NCBI GenBank assembly: GCA_013397695.1
Contig: VYZI01000035.1
Coordinates: 795,614 to 859,613 of the forward strand
DNA from: Centropus unirufus
Lineage: Eukaryota > Chordata > Aves > Cuculiformes > Centropidae
Reading direction: 5' to 3'
DNA: 64,000 bases
In this document: one piece after another, positions 27,427 to 38,889 of the stretch
How positions within the stretch are numbered: the first letter of the stretch is position 1
Layout of the letters: every line of letters starts with the position of its first letter
Position numbers and translations under genes: made by a program
The notes under the pieces: model-generated
Told to the model about the DNA's origin: nothing
Databases searched by the model: none
The model's input: the letters and a program-made list of their open reading frames with translations, nothing else

Positions 27427-27548
27427 TTTTCAAAAGTGCTTACGTGACCTTAGAGGCTGGGGCTGGTTTTCAAAAGTGACTCGGGAGCCTAATTGAATTG
27501 TTTTTTTATTAAATTGGTACTCCCTTATGATTTAAGCACTTTTGAAAA
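27427..27548. mobile_element. Hairpin MITE-like remnant with 16-bp perfect inverted ends
   Basis: TTTTCAAAAGTGCTTA at 27427-27442 is perfectly repeated in inverse orientation at 27533-27548. A second direct copy of its first 12 bases lies at 27467-27478, and GGGAGCCTAATT inside pairs loosely with AATTGGTACTCCC. The motif set (TTTTCAAAAGTG, GGGAGCCTAA) is that of an old palindromic repeat found in many amniote genomes. It is non-coding and about 122 bp, with no target-site duplication evident. Confidence 0.6.
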
Positions 27549-29000
27549 GAGAAGTTGGGCTTCCTTAGGCATTTCAGGCATTTCTGACAAGATTGGTGAA
27601 GTTATTTGGGTGCAAATGTATCAGACCTCAGCTAGCACAGAAGAATTGGGAAAGTACCAAGTTTAATTTTCAAACCAAAATTTGAATTTAGGGTTCTAAT
27701 GCTCAGCGAACTTTTGCTGGAAACTGAGACAAGCATCCTGAAAGTAGTGAGAATAAACGTGGAAACCCTTAAGTTCTGTCTTAAAGACAGTCTCATTCTA
27801 AGTGACTGAGACTCAGTGCGGCAGCTGCTGTAAATCCCCATTCGGGGACACTCAGTGTAGTCAACACAGTAGCAAATAAGACACTCCATTATATTATAGG
27901 ACATTTTATTGGAGGCTCTAGCATTTTTACTGGGTACTTGCCTTTGCTGTAATGGGCTGCTTCTCTCTGCAGTTCCTAATGTGGTTTTATAAATATTTCT
28001 AATAAATATGAAATCTTTAAAATATGCAAAAAATACAGCATAGACATGAAACAGCAGTGTGGCATATAGCTGGGCTGATTTACTCCTATTCGTCTTGAGG
28101 TTTGCCTGGGAGTACTATTAAATATTCTGGAATCGAGGTCAAGAGAGTTTTCTGCTAGAAAGTTTCATATTGTATGAACTAAATGGACTCTGTTCCTCAA
28201 TCAAAATGCAATTATTAATAATTTTCTGCTTCTCTGTTATGTTCCCTGTGGTTCTTCATTGCATATATATGCTCATCAGAGAATATTGCTCACAAATAGC
28301 TACTAAAATGCTGGTGGATGCAATGCACAAAAGGTACATTAGAAACAACCTTTAGCAAAAGTTTTAGTACCCCTTTGGTGGGCAAATTAATCTCCCACAA
28401 AGCACTATTTATTCCCTTGGAGTTAAAATAGAGTTCATCAATGCTGTGTATAATTATCTTGAAGTGAGATTCACATCCGAACTCAAAGTGCACATTATCT
28501 ACCCTGCTAGAGAAAAGAAACAAGCCTGGTAGTGACCCAGGCTTACCTTGGAGAAAGATATGGATAACTACCTCAATTTTAATTACGCTCGTCTCTATAT
28601 CAGTTCACACTTACGGAGGGGGGTCCAGAAGAATATGCACTGCCTTCCTTTTGTAGGTAATTAGTTCATTAAACTTATGGTTCAAGATGAGAAATTAATT
28701 TTCAGATTTCTCCCTCGGCCTGCTTAAACTTGCTTTCGCTCCTTTTGCTGAGGTTGGGTGGCTTCTACAGACAGCCCGGCTGCAGGAGCAGGGGCAGCGT
28801 GCCTGACAGCAATGGGGCTGAGCGAGGGCAGGGTGGGATTGCACCAGGCAGGAGCTTGTCCTCACATCTCTTGGGTTTATATAATTTTTCATTCATATGG
28901 TTAGATGGCATTGGGATACCAGCCCCTCTGGTCTGATGTATAGACCATTTGATTTTTCAGCAATATACAGGTTTCTCGGTGTGTTTTTGTAATTAGGCAT
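27549..29000. other. Intronic DNA, no gene seen
   Basis: Mixed sequence with a GC-richer patch at 28.72-28.87 kb followed by TATATAA at about 28.88 kb. The TATA-like string is not supported by any downstream coding sequence and is probably chance. Confidence 0.5.
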
Positions 29001-29830
29001 ATTTAAGTGGGCCTTGTTTTACTGCTGTAGGAAGAATCTCATTTGTCAGCAGTTTTAAGCTTCGCCAAATAAAGGCTTATTGGCAAACTGCGTTGAGCAC
29101 TCTGATAATAACCCAACTTTAGAAAACACACACCCTGCTGTGTTGTATTCAAGCCATGGTGCTGTTGAAATTAAAAGGGGAGACAATGCCTGCTTTGAAA
29201 AACTGGAGGTTCTTTGTATTCTAATAAAAGCCTAAATTAATGTTTTAAAAGGTTATTGCTATTTTTTACCAGCTAGCTGGCACTGTGTATAAATCTTATT
29301 TAGGCAAGGACCTACATTATTTCACTGTTTTTAACACGTCAGCCAGTATCATACTGCCGTGGATAATCAGTTCCTGAAATTCATTAGTCCAACCCATTAA
29401 ATCCCTTTTGTTTAGCTTTAATAGCAGGTTATTTCTGTGTATTCGGAAATCTAATATATGATGTACATTCTGACAGCACCAGCAGGGACCGCAAGTATTT
29501 CTTACATAACCTAAAGGACATATGTTTGGCTTATGGCAAAAATAACCTCATCATTCCTGTGTTTCAGGTTGAAGTGTCCATGTGAGGTCCTTTTATAAAA
29601 GCAAAGTAATAGGGACTATGTATAATTTAATCTCGCTGCCTTTTAATATATTTCCTTCAGCTTTTAAACACTGCTCTAGGAAATGGAAAAACACACAGTC
29701 AGCTATGAAATTCTATGACACTGATGCAGTTAGGCTGTAAAATATTCTTTGCATCTTAATTGCATTTTATATAGCCATATAACCTTGTGTCATCCTTAAC
29801 TCTGTCAGTCCTAGCTTTGCATCCCAGCCT
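29001..29830. other. AT-rich, non-repetitive stretch; possible conserved non-coding element
   Basis: A stop-rich, AT-rich, non-repetitive stretch with runs that look like clustered homeodomain sites (TAATTT, ATTA, TTATTGG). A weak CTCF-like string, CCAGCAGGGACCGC, lies at 29479-29492. Without cross-species alignment this is only a candidate. Confidence 0.3.
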
Positions 29831-30650
29831 GGCAGCTTGGTGAGAGCAGCAGAGGAATGTTTCCCACAGCTCATTGTTTGGTTTGGTTGTGTGGGCAGAG
29901 CACAAACGTCAGGACTGTGCAAGGAACTTGCACTGAACTTTGCAAAACGCTATTTGCGGACAAAGGATTCTCCTCGTCCCAGTGCATGAACCTGATCTCA
30001 CGCGACAAGATCTTTATCTGAGCTCTCTCCAAAACCAGTTGTGAGTTGACAGCCAAACCAGTTGTGAGTTGACAGCCAAACCAGTTGTGAGTTGACAGCC
30101 GGGTGAATGATGGAGCCTGGTTTATATGGCAGGCTTTACTTAAAGGTTTGGAGGGTAGTTTAGGGGGAGAAGCAAAGGTAGTTTTACTGGCATAAAACAA
30201 AGCAGAGCATGACAGAGGGAAAAATCCTATCAGGTGAGAAATCAAGCCGAAGCCAGAATAAACTTTCAAGCACCACCAGCCATGGGAAATACTGACATAA
30301 TGAATAATGATACCATACCCTGCAACAGAGCAGATGCACTTGCTGGTACTTTCTGCCCTCTGATCACTCTTTTCCAGTGAGAGCTGCATCCCCAGCCAGT
30401 GCGATACTCGCAGCCTTGTGCTCGCTTCCCCACTGTAAAACAGAGGCTGAGGACACCCAAAGGCTGAGAAGGGAGACTGTGGTTTAGAAGTGAGGAAAAC
30501 AGTGGGAGGATCATAAAGCAATGATGGATGTGATCTGTTCAACTCTTATTTCTAATAATAGAAGGTTTTTAGAATGGATAGACAGAGACATAACAGGATC
30601 CAGTGGCTGAAAACTGAAGCTGGATAAATTTAGATTAGAAATAATGCTCT
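29831..30650. other. Intronic stretch carrying the longest non-MAML2 open frame (minus strand)
   Basis: On the minus strand 29871-30542 is open for 223 codons. The translation has no domain I recognise, and its middle consists of a 23-bp tandem array read in three successive frames. I do not call it a gene. The rest is ordinary intron. Confidence 0.5.
30032..30100. repeat. Tandem repeat: three identical 23-bp copies
   Basis: Three perfect copies lie at 30032-30054, 30055-30077 and 30078-30100. Each starts AAACCAGTTGTG and ends TTGACAGCC. The identity of the copies suggests a recent expansion, probably variable in the population. Confidence 0.95.
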
Positions 30651-32884
30651 GTCTACACTACAGATTGCAACGCAGTGTTGAGATACATGGACATGAAATG
30701 AGCTAATTCAGAGTGCAAAAGCCATCCAGTAGGAGCAGCAGGGAGATCGCAGATTGATTTAGTCGGCAGACTAAAAGAGGCTGCCCAGGAGTCTGTGCTG
30801 CTGTAGCCCAGCCATTCCCAGCTGTCCAGTGAGCCTTTAATCTCACCAAATATCCCCATGCTTGACCCCTGATTTGCAGTGGAGGCAGAGCCCAGGTCAG
30901 AGTCCTCAAGAGCGGGCATAGCTACTATTGCAGCATCTCATCAAGGAATGCTGGAATTTGTGACTGGCATGCTCTGTCTCACTTTGCACATAGATCTAGA
31001 CAGATTTTTACATTAAGGTTCATTTTGGCTTTACTTCGTGACTGTATAAAGTGAATACTGTGGAGGACCTGTTGAGAACTACTCAGAGATGTCAAGCTAT
31101 TCACATAGTAGAAAGTTTCTGCTAAACCAGCTGAAACAGTATTTCCATGTCATGGTGAATTTTGGTATTTTAACATTTGGCTTAATTTTCTTTTGAGAGA
31201 CTTTTTGATTTCTTGTACCTCTGAAATTCTGTAATGCTTTTTTCTTTGGAAATACTTTCCACAAAATATATTGGTTTTGACAAATTGGCACTTCTGCAAT
31301 GGAAAAACCGTTTTGACTGAAAATTTCCAACTCTCCGGCCCACAGTTGCAGTTGAACCTCACAGGTTAATCTCCATGAAGTTCCACAGGGCCACTCTCTG
31401 CAGGAGGCACTTTTACAGCCTCTTTTAGAGAACAAAAATAAAGAGGAACTTGCTTTGGCCCAAAGGGATTAATTGATACCCTTATTTCATTAGGTTATTT
31501 AAAGCAAAGATCTCATTAAAATTTCATTGGAATAATGCTAGTTGAAGTCTGTAAGCTGCAGCTGTTGGGAAGAAGTGAGAGGTCAGCATATTACCAGATG
31601 ATAACAAAAAATAGTACAAAAGTGACAGAGGGAGAATGGAGGGAGAGTAAAAGCACAGACTCGAGATTTGGGACCTTTCAATCCTCCATTTTCACATTTT
31701 TTGGGTATGTGGGGGCTGATGTGCTATTTACTCCTTGCAAAATCTGTTGAGCTAAGGAGGCTTTCAGAAGCTGAGGACACCTCACAAGCCTGGAGTGTCA
31801 AAACAAGCCTAGATTGTTCTTGTGGTTCATTGCTGGGACTGTTTGGCTCTTTCTGGCCTAATTAGCTGCTGTGTGAGGGTTGATTGATGTTCTCTTAGTT
31901 CACCCTGTTGAAATCACTCCTCATGCATTGTGCAGCACTAAGGGATTCCTCTTGGAACCCCCAAAGTGACCACTTGCATGTTGGGGTGAGACCAGGACAG
32001 CATGGCAGCACAGGGAAGAGAACAACGTAAGCCTGAACTCCTCTAAACATCATTTGCAGCGTTTATGTTTCTGAAGCTGGTTGTTGGTATTTATTTTGAA
32101 TTAGACATCTGGAAATTCAATTAAAAAGTGTTTACACTGGGCTAGCCTGAGGAAGGGGTGAATGATGGTTACCCCTTGGTTGATTTTGGTTAATTTTGTC
32201 CCGCTTTCTATGCTGTTTGTACCTGTGTAAAGCAGTATTTGGACTGAGGCGGGGGGGCAGATTCCGTACAAACAGCCTTCTGGGGTCACCATTGCCATGT
32301 GATAAAAGGTCCACCATGCAGCTCCTTTGCATTTGAGGGAATGCAGTCAGCAGCGACTGCTGGGTTGGCCAGAGTGTGTTGCTGATAGTCAGGATGCCCA
32401 AGTTCCCATTCTTGTCCTGCAGCCCTCTCCTTCCCCTTCCCTGTATCATATTTCCCCTTCTCATCCTTCTCTGTGGTGGTCTGGGCTGTGCTCAACCTGT
32501 CTCAGAGGGTCAACAAAGCCCTGCGCCTACTTACCTAGGGCCAAGACGCCCAAATGCATCCACGTGTGGGACTGGCCTCTGGTCACTTCTGTACACTGTT
32601 CCCAGAAGGCTTACACATATGTGACCAGTGGCAGTTTACATTTATGAGGATTTAGGAAAAAGAAAGATTCAAAACACTATCCTGTTTCAGCGTCATCTGC
32701 CAGGATGATTTGCCTTGAAGGAGCTAATCATCAAACAATCTATTTCCTAGAAAAATCAGATCTGAAGCCCTAAAAATTAAAGTTGAATTGATTTTCTTCC
32801 TTTCTGGGACAGGAATGCTAATGGTGTCATACTTTGATGTAATTAAACGTGCTTACTGATTAGTTACTGCAACCAAGGAAGGCT
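30651..32884. other. Intronic DNA, no gene seen
   Basis: Single-copy sequence with open frames up to 112 codons, all without recognisable motifs. I see no mobile element or RNA gene. Confidence 0.55.
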
Positions 32885-32891
32885 CTGCTTC

Positions 32892-32938
32892 TTCCCCTTC
32901 CCCTGCCTGCGCCCCCTCCCCCGCCGCTCCCCTTCTGC
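32892..32938 (-). other. C-rich tract, G-quadruplex candidate on the minus strand
   Basis: The + strand has C runs at 32894-32897, 32900-32903, 32912-32916, 32918-32922 and 32929-32932, so the minus strand carries five G runs of four or five. Separating loops are 2, 8, 1 and 6 bases, a relaxed G-quadruplex pattern. The tract also contains several CpGs and stands out from the AT-richer surroundings. The minus strand is the template strand for MAML2. Confidence 0.5.
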
Positions 32939-34169
32939 TGGCACTGACAACTTTCTGACCCCAGCAGCAAACCTGTTCAGAAAGCCAAATCAGCAGAAAA
33001 CTAACCCTCCAGGAACAAGTAAAAAGCTGTCAGCTGGCTCAGATCTCCAGCCCAGCTCATCTGGGGCCAGAAAAATGCCAGTGCACAAGGGAGGGTGAGA
33101 GGAGAGGACCAGGACCGCTTTCAGTCGCAGCTGTTGTTTAAATAAGACCTGCAGAGCCACGATCTAAGACTTGAAAATGCCCAGATGGGTACCCTGCTCT
33201 TGCTGAGCACATTAAGCTGTCTGTCAGTTCCCACCCTAACAGCTTAGACATCCTGCGCACTCTTCTGCCCCTCTCCTTCAAGCCCCTGCAGCCGCCAGCA
33301 CACTGGCAGATACAGTCCATAGGAATTCTTGGCTGGGGAGATAATTCCGATTTCTACTTACCTTGTTGTACAGTTACATTGCAGTGCAAATACTGATTGT
33401 GTATTTCCCTGAAGATTATAAATCCCAATAATGTACACTGAAATCCCTGAGCTCTTTCAGTTTATCAGTTCCTCGCCAAAAGAATTTTGTTTCTTTTCAG
33501 TGAGGCAACAATTGGCGCTTGAAATTTGGCAACTGATGAAGACCTGGGTGGTATCACTGAGAAAAAGAAGTAGTTGTCAAGAAAAGGCAAGGAAATGTGA
33601 CCTATATCAACCAACACCTCTTCCACAGCCTGTATTTAAACAGAGTTCAGACTCTCGATTAGGTTACCAGAACTTCAGTAACTGTACTCGTCTGATTACC
33701 AGTGGTGGCTGCCCATGTGCGCACTCTCAGTTCCTGACAGATACATAGAAATGTGAATTAGCATAACCCGCTGCATTGAAATATGATTTGGTTTATGATT
33801 ATTTGAATTTTAGCCCATTTTCTAGGGACTATGAACACATCTGCACCCCTAAAAACAAACACGCACTCAGTTGCCATGACTAGGCTAATACATGCCAACA
33901 CGTCGAGCTGTGGGAGCTGAATTACGAGTCTGAACTCATGTGGATGTATTCCACTGGAGGAGGACCAGCACATCTGTACTGCGTCTAACAAAACTGAAAG
34001 AACTGCTTCTGAATTGAATTTTGGTTTCTTATAGCGGAAGAAAGTTTCTACTTAATTTATGAAATATAAGGTTAAGGACTGACTTCTTTAGTGTGTAGGT
34101 TGCTGGATGGGGTACCACAGGCAGCTGAGAAAGCCCTGCTGCCTCACAGACAGAACTAGAATGGACTTT
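32939..34169. other. Intronic DNA, no gene seen
   Basis: Starts with several CAGCTG/CATCTG E-box-like sites within about 200 bases of the C-rich tract (near 33.03-33.13 kb), then ordinary intron. No exon-like sequence. Confidence 0.5.
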
Positions 34170-34226
34170 AAAGATTGGAAGATTAATTAAAGATTGGAAG
34201 ATTAATTAAAGATTGGAAGATTAATT
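34170..34226. repeat. Tandem repeat: three identical 19-bp copies
   Basis: AAAGATTGGAAGATTAATT is repeated perfectly at 34170-34188, 34189-34207 and 34208-34226. It is a small minisatellite, probably variable in copy number. Confidence 0.95.
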
Positions 34227-35530
34227 CAGACAAGCCACTCAACAGGTCAGGTGTGATGTATTTGTGCATACACATTGATCTTTATGCATCTACCAAGTGA
34301 ACTTGTGTGAACAGATGGTCAAATTCATAGTTGAATTATAATGAAGTGCAATTCCGTTAATTTCAGATGAACATCTGCATCTCTCACAGTTGCTAGTACC
34401 TTGGTTCTTCAGGAACTGCCTTTCTTATTCTGCTGCCTTTGAAAAACAATCCTGGTTCTTCAGGTTAGCTCTGTTTTGCCTAGAATGAAGCAATGGGATT
34501 TGGAGGCTAACACAGAGTGTGTTCCCAGAAATAAATACACGTGGTGAATATATGTGTGTAAGGCTTATGCAGCTCACTAGAACACTCACTTTCTACCAGT
34601 CCATCATACGTGATCAATACTTGCCTCTCTTCTAAGTTTTTAAATTATGCATGGTGGTAGTCAAAGATATTTTTATATGTTTGAATAAAGAGAGCTTACT
34701 TCTATCTTCATCGTTTGGGGATTGTCTCGGAAATTTGTTCGTGGGGCTTGAGACAGTTGAGTAAGAGAACTGAGAATGCCTTTGTCCAAAGTTCCTTCGT
34801 GTTTCTTCCTCTAGTGGTTTCACAGTCAGAGCCATCATCTGCACAAGGCACATGCACAGACCTTCAGTTTCAATGTAGATGACAAATTGGCGGTTCTTGA
34901 AGGTCAAGTGTGTGCTGTGGGACTCGCGTACTCCATGGGGCTGCTCCAGTCCTGGTCTTCTATGCACCACACGGCAGGGCTGCAAAGGGCTCGTCCCGCT
35001 GTTGGGAAGAGAACCAAAGGGCAGTTCTGACATTGCCCTCTGCTTCTTTTTTCCTTGATGGAGAAAGCAGAGCATTTATGAGTCAGTTCATCAGTCTTGT
35101 TGACCTTGGTCCATCATAAATCACTAATTGGCTGTGCAAAATCTTGTCATTTGGGGCTGTTAGGGCTGCTGTGTGTTTTAACTCTGTATCTTCTGCCTCT
35201 TTGGTTGTAGGAGCTTTTTAGTACAGCTGGGGAGTATATTCAAATGGGAGGTAGCAAATTGGGATCTATACATAGGCTGCAGTTTGAGATTTCTTCCGCC
35301 ACATTTTGATCTTCTGGCTGTTTTTCTGCTCCCAAGCCTGGCTTATGAAATGTTTGCATTTATATGAACCTATAGGCACTATAAAAAGATATCCCAAGCA
35401 GAGTTCATGTGCTTTCTTGTGTGTTACAATAAGCCAGAATTTAAAAAACACCAAAAAACTCTACTTGCTGTGCTTATAAATAACATTAGAATTGTCATTT
35501 TGCTTTTATGAATCATTAGACTCCAGCAAT
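34227..35530. other. Intronic DNA, no gene seen
   Basis: Contains a 147-codon minus-strand open frame (34632-35075) without recognisable features. No repeats seen. Confidence 0.5.
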
Positions 35531-35534
35531 TTAA

Positions 35535-35665
35535 TGCCCATTAGATCATCTAGTTCGGCTCCCAATCCATGTCAGATTGTTCTCTACAAATATTTTCCTC
35601 ATAAGGGATCTTGCATTCAGTTTACTACATCATAGACTTTCCACTGCTTCCCTTGGAAAAGAGTG
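35535..35665 (-). mobile_element. Ancient CR1/L3-type LINE 3'-end fragment
   Basis: The + strand reads ATCATCTAGTTCGGCTCCC, then GATTGTTCTCTACAAATATT, and ends near CCACTGCTTCCCTTGGAA. This is the order of phrases in the complement of the 3' region of CR1-family LINEs (a version of ATCTAGTCC..CCC, GATTGTTCCCTACA, CCACTTCCCTTGGAA). The element is therefore on the minus strand. It is highly diverged and non-functional. The comparison is with the family pattern as I know it, not a database alignment. Confidence 0.6.
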
Positions 35666-36132
35666 GATCAAGAATACTAGGAAACATCAAATCACATTGA
35701 ATATGTCATTCCAGTCTGTAAACAAACAAAGCTAAAAATAATCTGAAGACCATGTGCAGTGGAAAACTTCCACTTCCAAAACAACAACGAAACCGCTATT
35801 CTAAGGGAGCCCATGCATATCCTTGTATAGTTGTAGTTTTTTCTTTGTCAGAGATTTTTATTTAAAATATGAAAAAGAATATGCTAGAAGCTCAGAATAG
35901 CAGTTTCTCTTGGAGAGATAGAAAGTGAAGCAGTCTTGTAGTTCTGCTGCTTGTTTACGTGTCATCCTCCCTTATTGGCAAATAATTATAAGCAGAATCA
36001 AATGATAGATATCTGCTGTGCTGAATTCCACTGCTCTGATTTAGTTACACTAAGCACGGAGGTTTTGAGTCTGATTTTTAAAACCGTCAGGCGCCAAATG
36101 GCATGCTTCACATTAGCCTGCAGTTCTGCACC
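35666..36132. other. Intronic DNA, no gene seen
   Basis: AT-rich single-copy sequence between the CR1 fragment and the paired octamers. No coding potential is evident. Confidence 0.5.
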
Positions 36133-36158
36133 TAATTTGCATCCAGTTATGCAAATTA
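36133..36158. promoter_or_regulatory. Palindromic pair of POU octamers (possible enhancer core)
   Basis: TAATTTGCAT (36133-36142) and its exact reverse complement ATGCAAATTA (36149-36158) are separated by six bases. Each arm contains a complete octamer (ATTTGCAT/ATGCAAAT) plus a TAAT homeodomain core. POU-family factors bind such sites. Binding and enhancer activity here are inference. Confidence 0.4.
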
Positions 36159-38658
36159 AACATTTGACTTGTGTAATCACACACAAATCAGCATGTCTGA
36201 TCATTCGCACACATGCTTATTCACTTAATTTGCTCAAATAGAATATCTCCTCAAACTTAGTAGTCAGCTTAGTCCCTAACCATCTTAGTAACCAGTTTCA
36301 GTATTTCTGCGGCTGATAATGTTGTTTTTTAATAGGGCAGCTGCAAGCAGTTAAAATCGAGGCATCCTTTAATAATATTTTCCTTGCACATTGTTATATA
36401 CATTTAGAGTCTGTTAATGATGGACATAAGGATGCCTAAATGCATGGAAGGTTGAATACATGGAAGTTCATTAAAGCCAACCTTCAGTTGGATTCTTGGC
36501 TGGTGGAATGTTGAAGTAAGCAGGAAAAAATAACCCTAAGGACTAGTTAAGCATGCTGGTAGAACATAACCTGGTTTGGATAGCTTAAGGAAAAAATGCA
36601 TCTACACATATGCTAGTTTGAAATGTGCAAATTTAGCATTTTCCTGAAGTAAAATAAGCAAAAAATAGAATTGTTTCTATACTTAAATATTCATTCTGTC
36701 AATCTCATTCCTGTATTCCAGGAGGTTGCAATAATATGGATTGCTATCTGATGAAAGATCAGCTTTTGGAAGAAATGTGAAATTATTTAGCAAATGGAAA
36801 GTGGGGGTTCAGAATATTTCAAATATATTCCGTTCTACAGGGGAAAGTGGCTGTTGGCACCGGCACCAAAAACTGCCTTGATACACTAATGCTCAACAAA
36901 TATCTTGTCTATGAAGAATGCATATGATAAGCAAGTTCTTTTGAAATGTAGATGGTTTTATTGTTTCTTTGTGTACAAAATTGGAACGTAACCATTTCCT
37001 GTAAATTAGATAAATAAGCAGTTTAGGAATAAATCCTAAAAAGAGGTCCAAAGAAAATAATATTGCTCTCCTGAGGTTGCCATAAGGCATACTGCAGCTG
37101 CCCACTCAGTACCAAAAGGACTCTGAAGGACTGAAGTCCATTTGCCATGCATAGAGTGTTCCTTATAAACCATTCAGACCTCTTCAGGGAGATGACAAAA
37201 GTTCACTCCCGTTAACTGAAAGAAGCTCTGAATTACAGAACGTTGAAGTTCCTGTAATGACACTGAGATCCCTCCTCTCTAAGTGCCAGGAGGCTTTGGG
37301 GCATATTCAGAAGCCTTTGGTACCCAAGGAAATGGGGTCTCTGGAGCATCGGCTGTTGTTTTCAGGCTCCGTCCTAAGTTACTTGGTGCTTGAGATAATC
37401 TGTCTGAATGCCTCTTGGTGAGGTGCATTAAGTCCCCAGTGGTCAAGGTGGCCATAGTCAGGGGAACAGATGACGAGGTTTATGTAAGGCATCTTTTCTC
37501 ACAAGTGGACTCTCCCAGGAGGACCAAGATGGCCATGGCAGTGGCAGGCAGCCCAAGAACCAGCGCCATCTCAGCAACTCCTCTCCATGCCATACTATGC
37601 GCCCTTGCAGACAGGGTAAAGCTCCAGGCATAGGGTGCTGAAGGGAACATTTAGAAGGCCTCAAATGACAAAAAAGGTAGCGCAAGAAGCAAACTTTTGC
37701 AGACAGTTTTCATTGTCAGGAGTCGCACAGGCCCTGAGCATTGCTTGACTTTGGAGGCAGCTGCGGAACTGCCTGGCGAGAGGCATGCCCCGTGATGTCA
37801 GATGAAACAGCCCCTTTACAACCAATGTTGGTGAGAGATAAGTTTTGCTTTGTTTTGGCCCCCACATTAACTGTGATTAAAAATAGAGCCCTTGCTGGCA
37901 GCAGGGAGCAAAACAACTGTGGCATTGTTAGCTTTATCAGGAGGAACAGCGCAAGGATGAAAACAGGAGGCAAGCAGAAGGATTGGGACTAGAAAAACGA
38001 TGTCAGGTCCAAGGACTGGGTCAGGCTGGACACCCCGTCTCCTACTGGGTCAATCTACTTCCTCATTTTTAGTGCAGAACAATAATATGTTTTCATCAGT
38101 GCTTTGTGTTTAAAAGTTTTTACTTGTCAGTATTCCATGGTAGAAGAGGACAAACCTGGTCTTAGATCATCCATTCTTTGCTTCTAGTTCAGGATTACTC
38201 AGCTACAACTAAATCATTTGATGTTCTCCAAACTTAAGCACTGGAAGTAAAACCTCAGCCCCACTGGGATTTCCAATAGCAACATGTCCATCACGTTCAA
38301 CGGATTTCACCCAAGGGAAATAACATTCCCGCTTATTCTGAAAGTCATGGCTGAGTTGATCTCTAAAAGGTGAGGACTGCAGCACTGTGGATTCAGGTGG
38401 CGGAGCTGCGTAGGGAGATGCTTCTGACAGACCAATGCTTATGTTTTGTAGCAGTTTGTTTCAGCGCTGCGATGCATAAATTTGCACTTAGTGATGAGGG
38501 AGGAGTTCGGAAGCTGTCTTTAAACAGTATGGAACAGAATCAACTGTGTCTGCAGAAACAGATCCCTTCATTAGCATTCATTTGTGTTTGTTATATTGTA
38601 GCAGCACCCAATGATCTCTACCACATGAAAGCTCGATTTCCCTGTCTGTTAGGTGAAC
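36159..38658. other. Intronic DNA, no gene seen
   Basis: AT-rich to about 37.1 kb, mixed composition after that. Open frames reach 105 codons and none is recognisable. Confidence 0.55.
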
Positions 38659-38680
38659 ATATATATATATATATATATAT
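38659..38680. repeat. (AT)11 microsatellite
   Basis: Eleven uninterrupted AT dinucleotides, between AGGTGAAC and GAGATGAC. A simple repeat. Confidence 0.98.
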
Positions 38681-38889
38681 GAGATGACATTTGCAGTCCA
38701 GAAGACATAAGACTCTCAAAATTTCTTGTATTCCTTCCTAATGTATCTTCTAAATGTACACCCCCAAACTGAGAGAAGCTTGAGATGAACAGAGGTAGTG
38801 GAAAAAAGTGATTTTTCTTCTCTTACACACGTGAAAATGTTGTGATTTAAATCTCAGAGCAAGCACTAATTAAGGAAGTAAGAAGTCTG

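Noticed and set aside
29871..30542. 223-codon minus-strand open frame as a gene
   Set aside because: No recognisable domain, signal or splice context, and it runs through a frame-rotating tandem array. Kept only as an observation.
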